Positions 35,878 through 48,530 are shown, numbered from the stretch's first letter. The stretch: 64,000 bases of DNA from Rhyacophila brunnea (GCA_022495005.1 JAGYXB010000968.1:372001-436000), one strand, 5' to 3'. Notes: generated by a model not told the origin, from the letters alone. Made by a program: numbers and translations.

Positions 35878-36287
35878 CATGGCCCCCACGTCCTGAAGCG
35901 GGCCCCCAGTCTAAGATCTTTGACGGGCCCTCTACCTATCGCTAAAAAATAAAGGCAGTGTGACGCTCTACGTTTTCCAAATGGTGTCCGCGGTAAAATT
36001 AATGTGTATATTTAGTGTTTTTTTTTATATATATTTGAATTCATCTAATTGAATTATGGAATTGTCGAGTATCGTTACACAATTAAAAATTGTATCGTAC
36101 AGCCACATTATTTTAAATAATAATAATATTGAAGATAAATAGCGCTACTATTAATATAATATACTATTCGAGACAATTTGTGATGTGTGTTTAAATCACT
36201 TATCTAGTCGATTCGGTACGCCGGACCCTTCCTGAGCTCGGGCCCTCAGGCTAGAGCCCTGTCAGCCCCCCCTTTGTGGGGGCCATG
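35878..36287 (-). mobile_element. CATGGCCCCC-family MITE
   Basis: The element begins CATGGCCCCCACGTCCTGAAG and ends TTGTGGGGGCCATG. Flanks GGCAGAAC and GGCAGGAC match at 7 of 8. It lies in the composite insertion downstream of the Jockey-like relic, so it is younger than that insertion. Confidence 0.88.
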
Positions 36288-36889
36288 GGCAGGACCGTCT
36301 GTCCACCGGAGCTCCCGCGATGATTGTCGATCTCTTTAGAATGCCGTATCGTTAATTAAACATTTAATTAATAAACTCCCCATGTCAATTGTGTTAAAAT
36401 AACTCTGAATAAATTCAAACTGTTTAAAACGTTATTGTTTACAGTTCATAATTGCCGCGGTAGTTGGCATGCGGCGCGACCTCCACCTTTGCGTTGCCGT
36501 GTTGGGCTAAGGCTTCCCAATGAAGCCGTTCCCTAACATGATATTTGGTGTCAATGGCAGTCTGGTAAATCCGTGCTATAACAATTTAATACAGTAGCTA
36601 GCAAGTAAATTCGCACATAGTGACATTCGCACATGTATAGTAAGACGTCACGCAATTTCCATTATGCGATATCACGCATCGGGAATTTATAGCAATATCA
36701 CCTTTATTGTAATGGCGTTAGAACAGATTATGCCATTCGGCAGACCTGACAAAAAAGTGAGTGTCATTTTTTTTTCGTCTATATTAATGTCATTGATCTC
36801 TGGTAACTCGAAACATCGAAAGTGAATAAGGATTTTTAGCTTTCGACTTTGAGGAAGGAATCATTAGCGCCACAATATGCCAAAAAACT

Positions 36890-37255
36890 ACACTAGTAAA
36901 TAAAAAGGATTTCAAGTTATACACATTAATATTTTTATAAAAATTGATAAAAACAGATATTATAAAAAATATTAGAACTATGAATTAGTCAAAAAATCTC
37001 TTAGGTGATGCTTAGAAAACTTAATAAACTAAATTTTAGTAATAAATATGACCATAAAATACGAGTATGTAATAATAAAATGGGGTCCAATTCAACAAAT
37101 TCACATTATTTATTACATTTTTTACAAATTGTAAGTTGGTTTATCTTTTCAGATATGTACTTACATATTTATTAATAATTAACACAGTTGAAATTGTAAA
37201 TTATCAAAAAAATGTCTCAAATTGCAAGCTTAGTATTTTTCCGCTAGGTGCCTCT
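36890..37255 (+). mobile_element. Truncated relative of the 30028 TTAA element
   Basis: The blocks AAGGATTTCAAGT, CAGTTGAAATTGTAAATTAT and CTCAAATTGCAAGC, then TTCCGCTAGGTGCCTCTG, match the right half of the 30028-30610 element. The extreme right end and the left part are missing. Confidence 0.7.
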
Positions 37256-37395
37256 GGTAGGTAAAGACATCGCCTTAACGAGCCGCATCCGTAGAATGTA
37301 CCACTCCCAAGTAGCGTGTAACATGTTTACCCACACTGGAGGTCAATGCAACCACCCTAATTTCTCTCAGATCATGAATATAAGCGATCTTTAGT

Positions 37396-37585
37396 CAGCG
37401 CTCGAAATTTTTTTAAATTTTGAACCGGAACGCTTGGTTATTTTCCAAAAATATTAACATGGGTAATTGTCTAATTTTATGTAGATTTTATACAAAATAT
37501 TGTGGGTGTTTTTTGTTATAATATGGTCTATCTACATCAGACGGTCAAGTTATTTTTTCCACGAGACTCTATTTTCTACGTAGTA
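37396..37585 (-). mobile_element. Partial CAGCGCTCG-family MITE
   Basis: The left terminus CAGCGCTCGAAAT and interior GGTCTATCTACATCAGACGG match the family. The right end decays near CACGAGACTC, so no target duplication can be read. Confidence 0.65.
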
Positions 37586-37619
37586 TCGTATTCAAAGTAT
37601 TTTTGAAACCATTTGTTAA

Positions 37620-37996
37620 GGTGACGCATCAGTGAAACGGCAAATAATTTCCAACTGTAGGCGCGACGAAATTTTGGACTCGCTCGCATTCAGTGAGAGA
37701 ACGTCGAGCTAGAAACACGTCACTTTGCTTCGTGATGGTGACGGGCCAATTAATTCTTAAATCGTATAAAGATGACTAAAAACGTTACCCATTTACTTTA
37801 AAAAGAAAACAACATGTCAATGAATATATTATTATTATTACTAATAGAACAATAAACAGAACATAAAATGGACGTATGTTGGATTTATATGACAAATAAT
37901 ATTTCGTTTGACAGGCGTCATTTGCACCCGCGACCCGCAATCCGCGCATCGCCTAGCAACGATCTTTTTAGGCCGTGCCTCAACTGATGTACGGCC
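37620..37996 (+). mobile_element. TTAA MITE, TTCAGTGAAACGG family, third copy
   Basis: TTAA precedes position 37620. The element shares ATCAGTGAAACGGCAAAT, ACGTCGAGCTAGAAACACG, GACAGGCGTCATTTGCAC and GCCGTGCCTCAACTGATG with the copies at 8194 and 23553. The right TTAA has decayed. Confidence 0.75.
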
Positions 37997-38637
37997 AAGT
38001 TGAGATAGATAATCTTTAAAAACATAAAATTGTATTATGTGAGTATCATTGGAGGTTGGTTCAAAATGGTATATCATGGAGATCTGCATCAGTGCATTGA
38101 TTTAAGATTGTCAGGAATTATTACATTCTACAAATAGCTCGCGGCATCCCTGATGATTGGTCGCAGTATCACTGAGCACTTCAGCGTACCTACACTTTTA
38201 AAACCACTGAATTTAAGAAAATGTGTGGGAATATTACAAGGTTGCCATACCTCACGAAGATCGTTGCTGACTTGCTTTATCGATTATGGCATGGCATGCT
38301 TATTCACATATTTTTCGATCAATTTGACAAATTAATATAGGTAATACCAATTATAATAAAATCTTATCTGTACATATTCCGAGTGTGTGTGGTTAATTAT
38401 AAAATATTTGATCATGACGACTTACGTATTATTTACCTACTATAGGTACCTACATTGAATAAAATGAACTAGGTAGGTACTAAAAATTATAAATTAAGTG
38501 ATTATTAACAATTGATATCTATTCTTTTTACCTCATTTTTATCCGTGTTTTAAAACATATAACCTTTTGCAATATATCTACGGCCATTTGCAATGTACAC
38601 ATACTAGGGGCGGCAGGTTATATGAAAGTATGGTGAA

Positions 38638-38943
38638 CAGGGAACTCAGAAATAATGGGAACTGAAATACATAACGGGTAAGGCGATAGCAGGTAACCGA
38701 CTCGAGTAAGGAAGAATCCGTGCTAAACTTACACACGTGTCAATAATACGTTTTAAGTCAAATACTGAAAACTGCTCTCGGTTTTTGCATTTACGCTCAT
38801 TTAATGTTGGTGTATTACACACACTATTACACGTGCGTAATGCGTGCTTTATTTTCGTAGGCACTCACACATTCAAAAGCCTGCTTCAACATGCAGCGTA
38901 TTGAATATAGCCTATCGGTATTCTATTTATTATCTGTTCTGTG
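38638..38943 (-). mobile_element. CAGGGAACTC-family MITE, intact copy
   Basis: This 306-bp copy is flanked by exact ATGGTGAA duplications (38630-38637, 38944-38951). It contains the undisturbed ...ATAGTGTGTG... site (on its own strand) into which the RTE element inserted in the 15328 copy. Confidence 0.92.
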
Positions 38944-39871
38944 ATGGTGAAGCAGGCAGGTTATATAAAAAAAGTATGGTGAGGCAGGCTGGTAATCAAT
39001 ATGCGGGAAAATTAACGTTAACATTATTAATTATATGGGTACGTTAGTTATAATGACCAAAGTAAATCCTCCGTGATGCCCTGCATTTTTTTTATCGCGT
39101 CGCTATTTCGTAAGTTGTCGGCTATTGTTGGCCTGCTTCATTGAGTTGTACGAGCAAGCTGATTCCTTGCCCGTCTTTTTATTTAATACCTCTATGTACA
39201 CATATTTAGTGTTTTTAGATTTTGACAAAAATGCTCTCATGCCAAAAACTAGCTTGAAACTATTAATTAGGTATGTTATTATGTATACAATATTAAAACA
39301 TTAGGAATGATTTTTGTTCAATTTTAGACAATATAAACATGTTATAGATAGACAATATTTTTTTTAAATATCTTGGCAAGTAGCACATAATAAATTAATA
39401 CATATACTTAAATGTGAAAACCATAGCCATTGACCAGGGTTTTGAAGCAGGGTACTTTATGAGTATCAGTATTGACGTCCTTAGGCAAAGTGCCGCGCTT
39501 TTTGAGTCAAATTGTCTGAAAATGCCGAAAGTACCTACTTACCTATTTTATTATTTATTTTCGACTATCTTAATATAAACACACATAAATCTTTAAATTG
39601 GCATACAGATTATCTTCTGATAATTAAACAATATCCACAAAACTTACCCTCAAACACTGATAGTTTTGCTTGTCCGATAAATCGCCATTAGAATATGTAT
39701 TACAATGGGTTTTACAATATAACAGTAGTTAGGTATGTTGTCATGATTTTTTAAGATTTCAATTCTTTCCAATGGAATAACCTAATCGTCTCCTTCGTGT
39801 AAAACCACCACTGCTCTCAACAATTTGTATTCGTTCCTTAATTTTCCGCCCCTATACAACGCGTGCCCTAC

Positions 39872-40293
39872 CAGTGACGTCCCGTGAGGGTAGGCAGATT
39901 GAGCGTCGCTTGGGGGCGGCAGTTACTCGAAGGGCGGCAAATCGAGGATAATCATTTGGATTATAATATAGAAATAGCTCAAATTATTTTGTTTACATGT
40001 TGTACAATAATAGCATAGTGAAAATGATAAATCTAATAATCTATGTATTGCCAAATGGTACAAACCAAATGTGTCTGGTGATTTGGGTGTCTAACATAAT
40101 TAGGTACCTTCATTTTATTATATTATATTTATTCGCTTTTTATATCTAAATTTAATTTTATACATTTTAGTGATATTTATGGTGTTAGTAATGTATCCAT
40201 ACAAGATATTATTTCTTAGATATTGGAGCCGTGAAATGTTATGAAATGTTATGTCTCTGGCTAGGGGCGGCATTTTGTCTAGGGACGTCACTG
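39872..40293. mobile_element. hAT-like MITE, CAGTGACGTCC family
   Basis: The element runs from CAGTGACGTCCCGTGAGGG to TGTCTAGGGACGTCACTG. Flanks TGCCCTAC and TGCCTTAC agree at 7 of 8. Homologous to 27854-28368 at both ends but shorter inside. Confidence 0.88.
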
Positions 40294-40300
40294 TGCCTTA

Positions 40301-40323
40301 CCTACCCCCACGGGACGTCACTG
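40301..40323 (-). repeat. Isolated inverted terminus of the CAGTGACGTCC family
   Basis: CTACCCCCACGGGACGTCACTG is the complement of the family's left terminus. It sits a few bases beyond the right end and flank of the 39872 copy, with no second partner. Confidence 0.7.
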
Positions 40324-40660
40324 ACGGTTAGGCCGTAAAACAAAGCGTGCCGACTGCCCTCCATATATAATGCACGTTACATTTATGTGACAAAATTTAA
40401 TGAAGATTATTATTACATATAAGTAAATTTAAAAAATAACATATTTATAACACGTGTTTAAGTTTATCCCGTATTTTTCCACCCTCGACATCCATAGCCT
40501 GTTACACCACACCCTGTAGGGCAAGCCAGTTCCCATTCATTTTATGTTCCCTGGTAGTTAGGTACCTATACAAAATGTGTCTTATAAAATGATAGAAAAT
40601 AATATTATCTATGTGTGACTATGTCTGTGAATATTGACATAACTTGGGCAGTGTGCAATG

Positions 40661-40875
40661 CAGGGCTCGAAATGGACCGGAACGCACCGGAGCGCCGTTC
40701 CGATTAATAAAATCTCGTAGGAAAATAATTTGACTGTCTGAGCTAGATCGGCCATAAAACAAAAAAATCTAACACTATTTTTTTATAAAATACTCATAAA
40801 TTTAGATAACTATGTTAATATTTTCGTAAAATCATCGAGCGCTCCGGTTCGTAAAATTTTCCATTTCGGGCGCTG
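40661..40875 (+). mobile_element. CAGGGCTCG-family hAT-like MITE
   Basis: The 215-bp copy begins CAGGGCTCGAAATGGACCGG and ends CATTTCGGGCGCTG. It is flanked by exact GTGCAATG (40653-40660 and 40876-40883). Best evidence in this window for an 8-bp duplication in this family. Confidence 0.93.
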
Positions 40876-42683
40876 GTGCAATGTGAAATAAAAATATAAC
40901 AGGATTTATTGTCATTTTAGGTAGATAATGTCGCGTACCGTGAGTAGAGTACATACGATTGGATAAATTCGTTCTTGACTAATGAATCTGAAAATGTAAA
41001 AAATAATAATTATAAAATATTTTATAACACAATCTTTTTTAGATAATTCGATAGGTTGTAATAAAATGTTTACGGGTCCCCAAATACATATTAGTCCAGC
41101 CAGATCAATCGTCAATTCGGCCTTGCTGTACTGTTATAATTTAATTATAAATCTTAGTAGGTACCTACCTAACATTCCAATACGCATAATAACTCCAATA
41201 CAATAATATTTATTTACCGATGTCCATGTTTAAAAGGTTCATTAATTACAGTGAATTATAAAAGTTAATCTTCTGCCACTGATAATAAAATACGACTTTG
41301 AAACAGAGCTTGAAATGAAGCCAGAACCAAACCTTGAGAACCTTAATTTGAGAAACCTGAACATGAACCCGAACCAAACAGCATCAAAAAATCAAGGTTC
41401 CGAAACAGTATAACCATATTTTTCTATGTTTATTAGTAAGATATACTATAGGTACATATGTATAAGTATAATATGTACACATTCTGTTAGTGAACTATTA
41501 TACGAGTAGTAAGTAACTACATGACACTTTTTTTTCTTTTGAAACCGTCAAAGTTATGACAATTTTTGTATTTTTGGCGAAATTATAATATAATTAATTA
41601 TTTTTGCGGAATCAAAATTATAGTTTTGTACTTGATTTATAATATATGATAGGTCTTTAGCTAATTTCACATAGTTATTAATTTGATTCATACATATTTT
41701 CAGACAATTCGAAAAGCATTCGGAGTCATTCATTGGTCGGTGTATACTGTATTGGTATTAAATAGTATGTAATGGCCAGCACTTGATATATGGTTTATGA
41801 ACCGGAGCGCTCAATAATTATTAGGTATTATCCGAAAATAATAAAGTGTGCGAGTTTTTTTAATATAACCTAACTAGGTACTTAAGACGGATGATACATT
41901 CAATAACAATCTGTAAATATCTGATAATACATTACTACTAAAGAACGCAACGTTTTTTCAGCGCAGCAGACGAAAATTACTTTTTTTTCACAAACCTATA
42001 AGTATGCTATCAAAAATGGTAATATTATTTATCCTTCTTTTATCTGCTGCATGTTCAATGCATGGTTTGTCTACACCCGCAGGACGTTACTGCTTTGTAC
42101 TAATAAATAATATATCATTTAAGATCGTTTAATAAGTTCAATTAGTAATATTATACAATATCCACAGACATTGAGGAGGTCGGAAGGCGAATCCTTGTGA
42201 TGATGATCCCATGATTTTCATAATAATTATTCCATGAGACGGAGCGGAAGTCTCGGGGAGTTGAAACGATGAGTTGGGAACGCTGATGCAGCCAATGAGA
42301 TATTGACCGGTTAGTATGGTGTGGTTTTCAACCAATGCGATTTTATATCGGGTATGCCCAAACTGATGGTGGGCAATGTACGATCCTCATTTTTAACGAC
42401 GTCTCCATCAGCACAGCGAAAAAATCAAACGTCATTGATTGATATAGTATCAAGGAACACAATCATAAGGAAACTGAGTTACCTTCTAGACGTGACTGCA
42501 AGAAGGTACGATTCTCAGGTGTGGATAAATGTTGGATAAACACGTGTTAAAGAATATTATGTTATTTTCAATGTCTTTATGTCTGTACCTATCATATACA
42601 TATAATATTATTAAAGTTTGTAACGTAAACGAAATACGCATTCAGTAAATTGCTCTAAGGCGCTGTATTTCTAGCGCCAAGGG

Positions 42684-43038
42684 CAATGACATTATTAATG
42701 GACGACGCACTCAATACAGTAGCTAACAAGTAAATTCGCGCATTCGCATGTATACGTAGACGTCGCAATTTCCATTATGCGATATCACGCATCGGGAATT
42801 TATAGCAATATGACCTTTATTGTAATGGCGTTAGAGCAGTGTTTCTAACGTCAATGGTCATTTGAGCGATCCCGTTCGAACCGAACCATTCGGCAGACCC
42901 AACTAAAAGCATCAGGAATTTATAGCAATATCACCTTTATTGTAATGGCGTTAGAACAGATTATGCCATTCGGCAGACCCGACAATAAAGTGAGTGTCAT
43001 TTTCTTTTCCAGATGATTCGTCCATATTAATGTCATTG
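42684..43038. mobile_element. CAATGACATT-family MITE, uninterrupted copy with internal duplication
   Basis: The ends CAATGACATTATTAATGG and CCATATTAATGTCATTG are inverted repeats. GCCAAGGG flanks both sides (42676-42683, 43039-43046). A block containing GGAATTTATAGCAATAT and ATTGTAATGGCGTTAGA occurs twice inside (about 42797 and 42914), but once in the 36.6-kb half copy. Confidence 0.9.
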
Positions 43039-43049
43039 GCCAAGGGTAT

Positions 43050-44200
43050 CTTATAGTATAATCACCTAGGTACTTTTCAATTTTCAAAATTAAAATAAAA
43101 TATTCATTATTATGCTTGCAGGACTGTAGGTATAAGTCGGTAAGTATATTACATAAAATAGATATTGTGAAGGAACCGAACCACATTATTTGTTTCCCAC
43201 TGGAACCATATTTTTTTTAAATGTGTGTTCCAACAGCTCTGCTTTGAATGGGCGTTCACAACTTCAAACTTCAAACAATAACAACACGACATGACACACT
43301 ATCTCATTTTCTTTCTAGTTCAACGTTAGCATTTGTCGCGGATGCTCGCGTACATCTGCGATATGTGTATTTCAATGTTTTTATTTAAACGCTAGTATTA
43401 TAAATCAATAACATTAGTAAATCATATAAGTATTATTATACTTGACTATATTATCAAGATTTCTATACAGAAAACTGTATAATTATCAATTTTCGACAGT
43501 CGTAATAGTTGGTGTTAATTTCTTACGCACGATAGAGGTTGGTTATGTGTTATGTATGTTGATAAAGAGATAACTAAAAAGCGCGCGTACTCGTAAAATA
43601 AAATTGTCGTTTGTAAAATAGAGAGCTTTTATCTCTCTCGCACGCGTGTGAATTGTACGATTCTGTGTATAGTGGTCTCATTTTAAAATTGTAAGTTGTA
43701 ATTTGTATTTTTTTTCGTATCTATCTACGTTTCAATGGTGTCAGTTGACTTTTATTATCTCAATAATTTGTTTATTTGTTTACGGATGCAACACGTTTTT
43801 TATCGATTGCATTGTATAAATGTGGTGTTTTATGGACCGGTTATTCTCATGTTACGTAATTTAATTGGTAATTGATTACTTCCAGACTGCACTTAGGAAT
43901 AATATGGTCTCAATTAATCAGAAATAGAGCAAAGTTTTCAAGCTAGTATGAAGGCGATGGGTGCATTTTGTATTCACAGATAAAGTAGTATGTTTTGTTA
44001 AATATAAAAAAAAAAAATTCTAATTTAAAAATTATATTAATTTATAATTTCTTCACAAAGGGACTCGATCCCTCTTCTGTGAAATACTAAACGCCACCGC
44101 CCCCACGCTACATGTAGGTAGGAAGGTACATTAAAACACAAAAAAAATCAACACAATAAAAATGGATTTCGCTAGATAACTATTATACTAGTTAAAAGTA
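43050..44200. other. AT-rich stretch without a recognised gene
   Basis: No coding sequence or paired transposon ends were recognised. A B-box-like GGATCGAGTCCC (minus strand, about 44062-44073) has no A box or tRNA fold around it. Confidence 0.5.
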
Positions 44201-44205
44201 AGCTA

Positions 44206-44431
44206 CAGGGCTTGAAATGGACCGGAACGCCGTTCCGGTTCATGAAATCACCAAAATTATCAGTCCGTCTCGCGGAAAAAATAACTTGACCACCTGAGCC
44301 AGATGGGCCATTTATAACGAAAAAATCTAACGCTTATTTTTATAAAATATACATAAAATTGATAACTATGTTAATTTTTTCGAAAAATTAGTGACCGCTC
44401 TGGTTCGTAACATTTTTCACTTCGAGCGCTG
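44206..44431 (+). mobile_element. CAGGGCTCG-family hAT-like MITE
   Basis: The element begins CAGGGCTTGAAATGGACC and ends CACTTCGAGCGCTG. AGTAAGC is found just outside both ends (44198-44204 and 44432-44438), an approximate duplication shifted by one or two bases. Confidence 0.85.
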
Positions 44432-44712
44432 AGTAAGCAGCGGCGCAGATGACGCAATGCATTCGTCAGATTATTTAAAAGAGGGCCTCAAAACAGTTAA
44501 AAACCTGTCACACAATAACCAATGCATAGTATGCGTATTTCTCACAAATGTAGTACATATTCAACATTGCCCAAAGTATCCCAAAATCCTCAAACACATG
44601 CGTACGTATTTTTATGAGTTGTTCAAATTCTGTCAGTGTGTAAGTGGTAAGACATAATATGTAGGTACTGTAAATATCACTGTTCTTTTATGGCTCAATC
44701 ATTGTATGTAGG

Positions 44713-45102
44713 CATAGCCCCCACAAGGTGGGGCTGATAGGGTTGTAGCCTAGGGACCCGGGCTCAGGAAGGGCTCGGCGTGGCGAGTCGACCAGATAAG
44801 TGAGAACACAGATCACAAATTTTCTCTAATGGTAAAAAAGTTACTTCAATGATATTGATAATTAAAAATATTTGGTTATACGATGTAATTTTTAACTATG
44901 TGCCGATACTCGACAACTTCATAATCAAATGGATGTACATATTAAAAATACAAAATTCGCTAAAAATACACCTTAATTTTACCGCGTACGCTATTTGGAA
45001 AACGCTACTGCAGCGCGTCACACTGCCTTTACCCTTAGCGATAGGTAGGGGAGCCTGCCAAACATCCTAGCCTGGGGGCCCGCTTCAGGATGTGGGGGTA
45101 TG
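44713..45102 (+). mobile_element. CATGGCCCCC-family MITE
   Basis: The element starts CATAGCCCCCACAAGG and ends AGGATGTGGGGGTATG. Exact TATGTAGG duplications lie at 44705-44712 and 45103-45110. The 73-residue plus frame from 44849 runs through its interior and is not a gene. Confidence 0.92.
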
Positions 45103-45110
45103 TATGTAGG

Positions 45111-46195
45111 TATTGTAAAATGTAATGCATTCTGAAATCAGCACATAGGGGGGCGGTGAAAATTATCTTAATCAATACCTACCTGAAACCTTTAATTTAA
45201 ATGTGTACTTAAGTATTTTTTTATCTATGGTAAGTAATAATATGTATAATGTTTACTACGAAATGATTTGCTAAAACAGGCTCGTGTAATATAGGTACAT
45301 TTTTCCTGTGTCCGGGCATGCGGAATTCACGCGGAGGAATTCCACAGTGAGTCGCGTACGTCCGACGTACGCTTCGCAGCGTGTGTAAATGCACCATACA
45401 AATAACAGAATGTAGTTACCACCAGCGGCTTTTCATCTGTCTTTTAAAAGAAATAAACAGTACTTAAATGTATAAAACACTCCTATACCTATGTAAATAT
45501 TATAGTTTTAATGTTTTTATACAGATGACCATGTTTTTTTTTAAATTTCCGCTGCGGATGGAAAACACGTGCAGATGAATTGATTAACAAGCACAGCTTA
45601 GACATATTTGTGGAAACGTTTTTATTGTTTCATCAGGAGTAGCGACGCTTGGTGTAGCGTAAAGCTGTTTTAATTAAAGCGCGCAATTTTATTTCGATGT
45701 CGACTGTCCAAACTACATTTAATTTTATAGCAATTCTCCCAGGCGTTACTGTGCGTCGATTTTCAAAGAAATGGCTGTTCACGTGCATGCATAGGTATAG
45801 CGACAAAGTTTATAAATCAAAATACATATGTACCTATATTGGTCTATAATAGGCTTTAGCTTTCGATAGTATGTGTCTACGGCCTTGATCGAGGTCGTGT
45901 CAATCCTCGGTCGGACCTAGGGAACACAAAGTCGGACCTCGCTTTTAAGCGGCATAATTATTATTATGTGACCTAGAAATCTGCCATTTGGACGCCCATA
46001 AATCACAATTATAATATACAGGATGATTCCCTACTCACTACTGAGTACTGACTATATTATCTATATATCCTAGCTAGGCGTAGTGGTCGGCGTATCGCGA
46101 CTCGCGAGCCGCAAACGAAACTGTGGGTAAGTACGCGCATGCATACAAAAATATATGGAATGTGAAAATGAAACTACCATATTTTTGTAATTATT
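45111..46195. other. Stretch with GC-rich patches, no recognised gene
   Basis: GC-richer patches (GAATTCACGCGGAGGAATTCC near 45330, CGTACGTCCGACGTACGC near 45354, TTTCCGCTGCGGATGG near 45547) may be decayed transposon arms, but no paired ends were established. Confidence 0.45.
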
Positions 46196-46296
46196 AACGA
46201 TTATTTTATTAAGGAAACAAACAGTTACATATTGATTAGAAAAATTTAAAATATAATAATGAAAAGTTATTGCAACCAGAAAAGTTTCCATTTTAT
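46196..46296 (-). repeat. LINE 3'-UTR fragment
   Basis: The complement matches 58075-58175 block for block: TGGAAACTTTTCTGGTTGCA, ATCAATATGTAACTGTTTG and TTTCCTTAATAAA. It is a short 5'-truncated copy of the 3' end of the CR1-like element represented at 57394-58190. Confidence 0.8.
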
Positions 46297-46667
46297 TATT
46301 TAATAAATTTGGACCGGTTTCGTCCGCCTCAAAGGGACATTTTAAAACTGAGAATTAATCAATAATAAAATGCAGTTCCACCATGAATTTTATTGACAGT
46401 TAACACAATAAAATAAATTAAAAAATGAGTTTACACACCAAGGCTAGTTTAATTATTTTTTATTATGTTATCACACTTTCGGTACTACCAAATTAAAGTT
46501 TTACTAAAATCATCGAGCGGTTTACGCGTCGGCTTATAATGTTGTGGGTCCCAGATAATCTTGGGTCTGGCAAATACACATATTATTGGTTTTTTCAATT
46601 TATGTTTGGAGTCAATGGACCTGACAGGTTGAGCAAGTGGCTAACGTCCATTTCTCGTGAAAACAAA

Positions 46668-46733
46668 AATCTGTAAATACAAACCTCTACTCTGTGGAGG
46701 CCCATATTATGATATTTTTAGGATCGGACATGG
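46668..46733 (+). repeat. Short dispersed repeat shared with 49486-49549
   Basis: ACAAACCTCTACTCTGTGGA, GGCCCATAT and TTAGGATCGGACATGG occur in the same order at 49486-49549. At this locus the repeat is followed directly by the CAGGGCTCG MITE; at 49.5 kb it continues without the MITE. Confidence 0.8.
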
Positions 46734-46949
46734 CAGGGCTCGAAATGGACCGGTGCGCACCGGAGCGCCGTTCCTGTTCGTGAAATCGGTAAAATTATCG
46801 CACCGTCTCATGGTAAAAATAATTTGACCGCCTGAGCTAGATCTAACACACTTATTTTTATGAAATACACATAAAATTTGATAACTATGTAAATATCTTC
46901 AGAAAACTGTCGAGCGCTCTGGTTCGTGAAGTTTTCCATTTCGAGCGCT
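46734..46949 (+). mobile_element. CAGGGCTCG-family hAT-like MITE with empty site elsewhere
   Basis: The element begins CAGGGCTCGAAATGGACCGG. GGACATGG flanks both sides (46726-46733, 46950-46957). The paralogous repeat at 49.55 kb has a single GGACATGG, confirming the insertion. Confidence 0.92.
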
Positions 46950-46989
46950 GGACATGGTTAAAAAAATTGTAGCAAAAGGTTTTATTTTA

Positions 46990-48530
46990 AGATCGCTCGA
47001 ATAAAAAAACGGGAAGAAAAGCTAAATAAGGACTAATATGTGGACTCTGTCGTGGATCTTCTGTTTCAAAAGTTTTCCGACCTCTGACCTGAGGCTACCA
47101 GACGCCGGATCTTCCCGGATATGTTGTCTGTATTGCATTATAATTTTAATATTTTCGTTCATTTATACAATAATATGTACCTATATTCTTTCGTTTGTTC
47201 TCCATATTTTGTTATATTACATTTCCAACTCCAATGTCACACGACCCACTACTACACTAAGGCGTAAAACCCACTTAACGGAGCGAGTGGGGCTCTCGCG
47301 CAAAATTTCACAAGTGGCGTGTAAATCATCGAAAATACAACGTAATCAAATACGCCAGCGCACACTGGATTTGACGACGAATTGTGCCTGCCTGCCCCAT
47401 GAGTCACCGTTTTTTGGCTTCTCAGCGATACGACTTAACGAAAATACAACGTAGTCCATTCATTGAACACGGCAAGCAAAATCACGCTCCTCGAAGCGTC
47501 GTCGATAGACGGGCGAGAAGCCATTATTTAAGAACAGTGAACTCTTTGTTTAGTTATTGTGTGTCCGATATTAATTACAAGCCCCGAGAAATTTAATAAT
47601 ATTTTTATTGCTTTGTTATGAGAGACGTTGATAATAATAATTATTTTGTGCTCCTTGAGCCCCTTATTACATAGGTGAAGGGTAATGCGCAGGTGGGAGG
47701 GGGCCTACTCAGTAGTGAGCGCACCGAACGCTTTTTTGGTGAGCTTTATGCCTAACTCTTAAAAATTTGGTGTCTCTTATTTATAGCAAAAATAACAAAA
47801 TTACTGTTTCACGAGTTAATCTTGTCTTGTTGTTATCAATACATACAAATATATCATAATGTTGTTCCGCAGTAGGGTTCCTTAACCTTGATCAAATAAG
47901 ATATCTCTCTTAAACGAATTTACTAGATAAAAGATAAATTAATAATAATAACAGTGATTAGATATTACAAATCACGATTCGTTTGCGTCTAATCATTGAA
48001 GCAAGCAACATTGGTTTGTTGTTAAATTTATGTATTTATTTATTCATGTTTAATAAAAATGTGGAAATAAGTGTCGATCACTGATGATGACAATAATGCT
48101 GCCATCATTATAATATTATACATACTTATCAATTTATTATTTAACCTTCTCCAACCAACAGACAATAATTATTATTGTCTCATAATCGTAATAGGTATAT
48201 ATTACATACGAATTACATTACAAATGCGGCCAAAAATAATTTTAATACAGGTAACTACATTTATAGGTACAACATTATATAATATGCAGTTTTTTAGTTT
48301 TGAATAATTAACCACGGCTGCACAAAATAATAGCATAGGCACAAATTATAATAATTAAAGCACCCGCACAAAGTCTAAGCTGGGTCGCACATCTAACACG
48401 TTGATTAATAGGTATGTCGATGTGATTTTGTTGGGATTCACAAAACACACATAGGTAATTCAATAGGTATTCTTGAAATTTGATAAGCATTTCATGTAAG
48501 AAGTACTAATTAAATTCGTCGTAATTAAGT
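46990..48530. other. No recognised gene
   Basis: The longest frame (47038-47454, 138 residues, starting MWTLSWIFCFKSFPTSDLRL) has no recognised family and a low-complexity hydrophobic middle. The GC-richer part at 47250-47520 contains GAGCGAGTGGGGCTCTCGC and is probably a repeat. Confidence 0.45.

Larger units (their letters stand above)
33204..36586. mobile_element. Composite insertion, possibly LTR-like, holding other repeats
   Basis: The inserted segment begins TGTTATGGAACAATATC and ends GTGCTATAACA, a TG...CA arrangement. A direct repeat (CAATATCACTTA, GAATTTATCTTGTAATATAT, TTATTAATAAAGGCTGC) occurs at 33210-33274 and 33849-33915, with a polyadenylation-type AATAAA in each. Between them are triplicated AAATCAACAATTT-type units (33470-33580). 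A Jockey-like relic and a CATGGCCCCC MITE lie further right. Full LTRs could not be paired, so the LTR reading is tentative. Confidence 0.45.
33176..36795. mobile_element. CAATGACATT-family MITE split by a 3.4-kb composite insertion
   Basis: The left terminus CAATGACATTATTAATGG (33176) and right terminus ATATTAATGTCATTG (to 36795) are flanked by identical ATCTCTGG at 33168-33175 and 36796-36803. The intact relative at 42684-43038 places the break between GCACT and AATACAG, that is 33203/36588. So these ends, 3.6 kb apart, were one element. Confidence 0.85.

Noticed and set aside
44060..44075. B-box-like GGATCGAGTCCC on the minus strand
   Set aside because: No A box at the expected spacing and no cloverleaf could be drawn.
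47038..47454. 138-residue open frame on the plus strand
   Set aside because: No family recognised, low-complexity hydrophobic centre, no splice or codon evidence; left as a non-gene.
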